Below are positions 58,320-64,000 of a DNA stretch of 64,000 bases, piece by piece. The notes beneath the pieces are model-generated. The model was not told the origin of the DNA and ran no database searches. It worked only from the letters and a program-made list of their open reading frames with translations. Positions within the stretch are counted from its first letter, which is position 1; every line of letters begins with the position of its first letter. Location: assembly GCA_011317545.1 (NCBI GenBank), contig WUJK01000011.1, forward strand, positions 1,007,501-1,071,500. Direction: 5' to 3'. A program made the translations under genes and the position numbers. Source of the stretch: Coniella vitis. Its lineage: Eukaryota; Ascomycota; Sordariomycetes; Diaporthales; Schizoparmaceae.

Positions 58320-61300
58320 TCAGCGAGGCATGGGAGGACGGGCTCCAGGAACTCCTGGGGCTGGGGCGCCATCCATGTTGTTGGTCAGCTCAGCAACACG
58401 AGCCTTGATGCGTGCGACGCGAGACTCGATGCCTAATCAAGATGTTAGTGATCCTGTTGCAGACCCCAATACATTATCTGTTGCATGAGAAGAACTTACT
58501 CTCTTCGCCACCCGCGTCTTGGCTCGCCACAGGCTTGCTAGGAGCTGGCAAACGAGAAGGTGGTCCTCTTTGTCGCTGCTGAGAGGATTGTTGTTGAGCT
58601 GCGGCGGCGCGTTCGGCCGCGTTCTTGCGGATCTGCGCCCAACGCTCGATGGCGGGTGCCGTCTCGGGTTCACTGGCGCCCATGGGCCGAGGACGAGGGC
58701 GGGGCTTGGGCTTGTTCTCGCGGGGGGCCTCACTTTCGGGCTGGGCCACCGGCTCGGACGCCTGCTGGGGCAGGGGCGCAGGCACAGGAGTTGACGTAGG
58801 TTCTGACCGGAGCTCGAGTTCTGGCTTAGGCTGGCGAATAGGACTCTGGTGTCGTTGGACAGGAGGAGGGGTCTCGTAACCTTCATCGTCACTTTCAGGG
58901 ACAAAGGCTGGCTGGTCTTCAAGAGGGCCCTGGTCGAACCGGGAGAACTCATTTTTGGCCTCGTCGGCGTCTGTGCTGTTGACGTGATGGTCTTCGTCAT
59001 CTGATACCACAGCAGCTGGAGGAGTGTCCACTTGCTGCCGGGGAGAAATAGGGCTGACGAGCTCGCGCTGAGAAGGGTGCCCCTCTTCTGAATCCTGCTG
59101 TGGAGGGGTTTGTTGCTGAGGTGTGTCGACTCTCACAGGTGTCTCGGACTGAGGTGTTGCAATTTGACGCTCCGATTCCGCGACGGGGCTAGAAATTTCT
59201 GGCGCGTTTTCCATTACTTTCGAGGTACGCCGTTGCCTTCCAAATAGCTTTCGGAAACCGCCGCCTCCTGCACCTTTCTTCTCATCCTTGTGGAGCTTCT
59301 TGTGCTTCGGGCTGCCCTCTTCACCGGGCTCAGGAGATGTCATTTGGTCGCGGACAATGTCAAAGCTCTGACTGGGTGCCTCCTCTAGAGGCAAGGAGGG
59401 AAGTGGATGATTTTGGTGCTTCTCTGAAATTGTTGCCGCAGGGCTCAACTGCCCCTCCTGCATCTCCTCCTGAACTGACAGCGCTGGAGGTGACTGTGGC
59501 AGCGGTGATGCCGACCGCTCTTCGGACAAGCTTGTACCCATAACACCATTGGACTGCATTGTTGACTGGCCCAGGCCGCGTCCAGCAAATGTGTTAGCCA
59601 AGTAGGCCTCACGAACAGTGTCCTTATCATATTTGTTAGCCCACTTCATGGCTGGCGATGCTTCCTTCATGATCATTGGCTGCAGCGTCATGACGCTCTG
59701 CGTCTTCTCTGCGACCAGCTCGGCATCGGTACGTCCACGACGGACCGGCGGACTCTGAGCTTGTATGCGCTCTCGTTCTTGCTTCAGTTGCAATTGCTGC
59801 GCCGCGGCTTGGATCTTGGCCTGTTGGTCAGGACCAAGACTCGTCTTGCTAAGAGTGCCGGTCGTGGCACTGTTCTTGAGTTGGTGCTCTCCTTTTCCGG
59901 AGCTATTCTTTCCCATTGTCGACTTGGCTCGTGAAACGCCATCCTTGTCCTTGTCCTTACGTCTCCAGCTGAAAAAGCTCTTCTTCTGTGCGACGTAGGC
60001 GCCTTCTGCTGGTTCATTTGCTGCACCTTTCACAACCTCCTCAAAGACCAGCCACCTGCCATTTCTAATGACCGTCTCAATGACAGCGCAACGACCAAAA
60101 GCTGCCTTTCTGTCCAGAGTCTCTTCAGGTGCCAGACTATTCATCCAAACCCACCAAAACGCCTCATCCAGATCAACCCTGTTGATACTAGCAAGCTCGC
60201 CTTGTTCAACAGCAGATCCGGTCTCCAGTCGCGGCCTATGCGATTGTGCAGATTGCTGTCGGACGCTCGTGTCGATCGGAGGAAGCACTTTGTCGGGGGG
60301 TAAAAGACTTGTTGGGCTAGTAGCACGGTCGTCAATGAATCCAGACGACAAGAAGTCAGCCCACGAGGGTGTTGTTGGCCTTCCACCTCTATTCGCGCCA
60401 GAAGCGGGGGTCGATCGCAATCCAGTGACGCGGTGCCGCATAGGCGAAGACAGCAGGTCATCTTCCTCATCCTCGTCCAAGGTACTTTGGAAGCCGATAT
60501 CCTCAAAGCGCGACCACGACGCATCGCGCAAGCTCGTAGAGTGCTTGGCGCTCGATACTGCTTGCGTTTGGTTAGCAGCAGCAATAGCTCGTAGCACTCT
60601 GCGACACTCCTCGGTCAAGGCTGCTACAGGGTCCTCATATTCGGAGAAATGCTGCAACGAGTCCTCTCGGTACTGGAAATGATTTCCTCGGCGCAGCAGA
60701 GCGAATGGGGTCGGCGAGACGGTATCGACAATCATGACCACCTTGTAGGTAGACGCCTGCATCAATGTCGGCCGATTTGGAGGGTATTCAGTGTCTTGAA
60801 GCAACGCTTGTAGAGACCTTGGCAGCATAGAAATAGTACCAGGACTTTGCTGCGCAGGTCCCAAGGTCCGAAGGTATGCGAAGAAGAGGTGGCTCGTTGC
60901 ATCAGCGGCCCTGTTGACAGTCAGTCTCGACGGGGAAACAACCAGACAAGACGTATACGCTGAATCTCACTTTAGCCAGCTCTTGTAACCACCATCAAAG
61001 CCATTGCTCGTGTCTTTGTGCTCGAATGCCCACCAAGCCGCCATACGAGACAGCTTTCTACCACCAAATCCATTCATCTTGCCGTGCGCTGCGATCGCCG
61101 ACATGAGATCAAAAAAACTGAAGATGATACTGGACCGGGCGCCATTCTCCACGCTCAAAGGAATGAAAGTCTTGAATGAGTCGCGAGCCATGTTCGAGTC
61201 TGCAATGTCAATGGATCAGTTTGCGGGTTTCCCGTGCTCTGGAATACTCCCCAAGGGCGGCGCCTACCTTGCTCTCCGACTTTGAACAGCTCATAGGCGT

Positions 61301-61904
61301 CCCAGCCCACCACACCACCTTGCAATCGGCTCCAGCACCATTTTATAACGCCAGTGATGACCTGTCACCGAGTTTAGCACACCCACCTCACGGCCACAGA
61401 AAAGTAGGAAAGTATATACCATGGGCTCTGTCATCCGCAGCTCCTGCGCCAGGGCCTCTCCACGAACTGCATTGTTGTCGAAAAAGTGCCGTACAAAGGT
61501 GCGGACAGCGCTTGGGTCGGAGGTTGGTCGAAAAGGGAGCAAGAGGAAGGGGTGGTCGAGAGCTACAAATGAACTTGTGTTAGTCTGGTATTTTCTCTGG
61601 GAGAAGCAGTCTTGGACAACAAAGGTTGCAGCCCATGTTGCAGGCGTTTTTGGAGGCGCGGATTGGCTTGGCTTGAAGCAAGTGCATGCACGCAGGGCGC
61701 TGTAGTTCGTGAGGCAGCCAAGCACATACCTCTGTTCTTGATTTCCTCTGTACATCGCTTGACCAATTCGTGTACCTCCTCAGGCTCGACTACGGTGCGG
61801 GCCCAGGCATCTGTCCACTGCGGTCCAACGGGTTCCTCGCTAAGACCAACATCACCCTTCTTCTTGGACTTGCCGTCCTTTTTGAGCCTTGAAAAGACTC
61901 CCAT
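58320..61904 (-). CDS. MSB1: MSB1/Mug8-like polarity and morphogenesis protein
   Basis: There are six exons: 61904-61730, 61562-61420, 61361-61268, 61199-60971, 60910-58500 and 58432-58320, giving 1054 residues. The N-terminal 400 residues form the Msb1/Mug8 (RhoGAP-like) domain: ALDHPFLLLPFRPTSDPSAV, VRHFFDNNAVRGE, KTFIPLSVENGARSSII and FAYLRTLG. The long remainder is disordered, Pro/Gln/Ser-rich with basic patches. The last exon adds a short helix (IESRVARIKARVAELTNNM) and a Pro-rich end. The donor at 58499 and acceptor at 58433 remove a premature frame ending in FSCNR. In yeast, Msb1 acts with Cdc42/Rho1 signalling at sites of polarised growth. Confidence 0.88.
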
Positions 61905-62522
61905 GGTTTGGGTGTACTCTGTATCTGCCAAGAATAAGAGAGAGGGGAAAAAAAAATAATGGAAAGCGAGGGATCAGTGTCGAGTTAGGGTGCTCGGTAG
62001 AGACCTAAGACATTCGCGGCAGTCGAATCGGACGGCGGGAACGCGGTGGGCGCGTTTGGGCTCGGACCGTAAGGACAGGCTTTCGCGCTGGTGGAGGAGG
62101 AGGACGACTTGGACAGATTGGCCGGTAGCTTGTGGGCCAAGTGGACAAACGAGGGGCGCAACGGCCGAGAACCAATCTCGCCAGATCGACAGCAGGGCGA
62201 AATCCTCAGTTTGAGAAGTTGGGTCGTGATAGATTGCGGCGCGGATGTCGCTACATGAATTGCAAAGTAAGGGAGGCGGGCCGATCACCGTAGAGGCCAA
62301 GTATCGCAACAGGACAAGAAGGGGTCGTCCAGCAGTGGGTGCAGGCTCTTGTCGGGCAGGAGTTGGGCCTCGCAGGAAGCGGAAGAACAGAAACAAAAGA
62401 AGGGTATCAAGGCAAGGCCAGACAAGAACGAATGGCACAAGGACCGGCCGCAGCGTCGAAGAGAAACGAGGGTCGAGGTTTGGGTGGGTTCGCCGTTGGG
62501 TACTGCTACAGGCCGCTGTCGA

Positions 62523-62576
62523 GGGCAGGGCAGGGCAGGGCAGGGCAGGGCAGGGCAGGGCAGGGCAGGGCAGGGG
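62523..62576 (+). repeat. (GGGCA)11 minisatellite, G-quadruplex candidate
   Basis: Eleven GGG runs at exact 5-nt spacing on the plus strand, about 620 bp upstream of the MSB1 start. The C-rich strand is the coding-sense strand of MSB1. Confidence 0.92.
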
Positions 62577-63172
62577 CAGCAGGACGGCTGGGTTCAAGTG
62601 ATGTGGACTGAAAATACACAGCGAAAAGGTACGAGAGGGAACAGAATGAGAACACAGTGACATGTGAGTGCGCAGCTCCAGAAGGGGCAAGCAGGCAGCG
62701 CTCAGGGGTATCGACGCTGTGATGAAGCAGCTTTTCGTGACAGCGATAGGGCCGTAGGAGAAATTACCACCTGCGACCATGCCTCCATGCCACCGGGCAC
62801 CAATTCTGTCAGTCTTGCATCCCACCGTGCCTTGCTTGTAGTCTGCCCTTATGCTGCAAAATGCAACTAGTATTCGTCCATTGGCGAAGCAACACGCGCG
62901 TTCAAACCCAATCATCAACTCAATACCTAGGTAGTACGATGATACAGAGCCTGATGGGCTGAGTACGATCTACATCACTGTACTTGCAGAGCTGCCAGAC
63001 TTGGCTTCGGAGCGGCGAGCTCTGACCTAGCGTGGAGGGACTCAACTAGCGCCAGAGATGTACTGTGGAATGTAGAAAGTACCTGCGCTTCGACTGTAAC
63101 GTACCCCTGCCACTGTAGTGCACTTATGGAACCAACCAATAAAACCACCGGCCCTTGCATACCACTACAGAG

Positions 63173-63190
63173 TACATAGTACACTATGTA
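63173..63190. repeat. Perfect inverted nonamer pair
   Basis: TACATAGT, a 2-nt spacer AC, then ACTATGTA: an 8-bp perfect inverted repeat built from the recurrent motif. Confidence 0.85.
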
Positions 63191-64000
63191 ATAGCCCAAC
63201 TTAGATTGCTTTGGTTGCTTCTGTCGGCTAGCACAGCAGGTCGGCGTACATAGTAGCTCATGGTAGGACATGGACTGCCGGTGTGGTGGTGCCTCAAAAG
63301 GAAATTAAAGGTGTCAAGAGGAGCCTCTGAATGAATCAGCCGCATGAGCCAGGCAGGCCCCAATGAGCCCCGGCCGCGGTCTGTGCTGCATTTTCGCGTT
63401 CCAGAAAAACACTCCTATCGTACATAGTAACAAACTTGGGCCCTTATAGGGCTTCATGTTTATTATTTTTGTATATTTTCTGTGGTGCTAGTGTGAACAG
63501 ACAGCGATATGGATAAAGTCCGACGTTGCCCAGCATAAAATGTTGCCTACTGCTGTTGAAATATATCTCTTACTTCGGCACAAAGACCTTAATCCAAAAC
63601 GTCGCCTGTTTTCGCTCAATGCCCCAACTCTGTCTTCTCAGCATCGCCTATGCCAAACACAAACTACTTCGGCGAGTCACATGGTTGCTGGACAGCCATA
63701 TTTATGCGTTCCTAGTCTTTAGTCGTCTTCGCAGCCAACACAACATTGAACCAGCCATTCGTGCTGCCGAGCTGCCGATGAGATGGGACGAAGATGCTAC
63801 GAAGGAAAGAAAAGAACAAAAAAAAAGGCCTGGGGAAGCTGAACGTCCAGATTACTTGTTCCATGACCCTTTCTCTCGCTTTCTCTTCAGATGCCAAAAG
63901 CGGCATATCCGTCGGACCGCCACGGTGCAAGTCAACTGAATATCTCCGGCCGAAAGGATAGGACGAGGATTATTACACACAGACGTGTAGGGGAGTTGCA

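Larger units (their letters stand above)
61905..64000. other. MSB1 upstream region and right edge of the window
   Basis: It holds an 11-unit G-rich minisatellite (62523-62576), one TACCTAGGTA palindrome (62924-62933) and three nonamer copies (63173, 63247, 63421). No gene is recognised up to the right edge, and I see no partial gene running off it. Confidence 0.5.

Noticed and set aside
61974..62918. A 314-codon minus-strand open frame upstream of MSB1
   Set aside because: It runs through the GGGCA minisatellite, giving a meaningless Pro/Cys/Ala repeat, and has no family features. It lies in the MSB1 promoter region.

Overview
The window is nuclear DNA from a filamentous ascomycete, most likely a Sordariomycete and plausibly Hypocreales. 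That placement rests on overall protein resemblance and gene style and was not tested by a search. Genes are interrupted by short introns (about 57-170 nt, one of 372 nt) with GTRNGN donors and YAG acceptors. Intergenic DNA is rich in microsatellites and homopolymer tracts. I support 22 protein-coding genes: 17 spliced, with 39 introns in total, and 5 intronless. I see no rRNA, tRNA, CRISPR array or intact transposon.

Left part (1-18.2 kb): splicing factor PRP17 (-), COPII cargo receptor ERV14 (-), methionine aminopeptidase MAP1 (-), kynurenine 3-monooxygenase BNA4 (+), a small single-pass membrane protein (-), an MFS transporter with a polyalanine loop (+), and an F-box/SirB1/YccV protein of the FBXO21 type (+). 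Middle (18.2-35 kb): an Rds1-like secreted ferritin-fold protein (+), SWR1-complex subunit SWC3 (-), an ABHD12-like serine hydrolase (+), an unrecognised 422-residue protein with one membrane segment (+), and N-myristoyltransferase NMT1 (+). Right part (35-64 kb): an alpha/beta hydrolase (-), a GH79 glycosidase (-), succinate-semialdehyde dehydrogenase (+), a GFA/DUF636 zinc protein (+), a DUF1295 membrane protein (-), an Ala/Thr-rich secreted protein with internal duplications (+), RNase P subunit RPP1 (-), a small zinc-ribbon protein (+), a DUF155 protein of the RMD8 type (+), and an MSB1-like morphogenesis protein (-).

The genes are mostly unrelated housekeeping functions (splicing, ER export, protein N-terminus processing, NAD synthesis, chromatin, GABA catabolism, RNase P, polarity). 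They do not form an operon-like or biosynthetic cluster. Several pairs are divergent and could share a promoter region: MAP1/BNA4, the membrane protein/MFS, SWC3/ABHD12-like, DUF1295/secreted protein, and RPP1/zinc ribbon.

The most notable signal outside genes is a nonamer, TACATAGTA or its complement TACTATGTA. I count 16 exact copies, all intergenic, against about 0.5 expected by chance. A 10-bp palindrome, TACCTAGGTA, occurs three times, also only between genes. I did not find a clearly new multi-gene system. The other items worth a look are short repeats inside genes, a strong G-quadruplex candidate upstream of MSB1, and a small reading frame overlapping the RPP1 stop codon.
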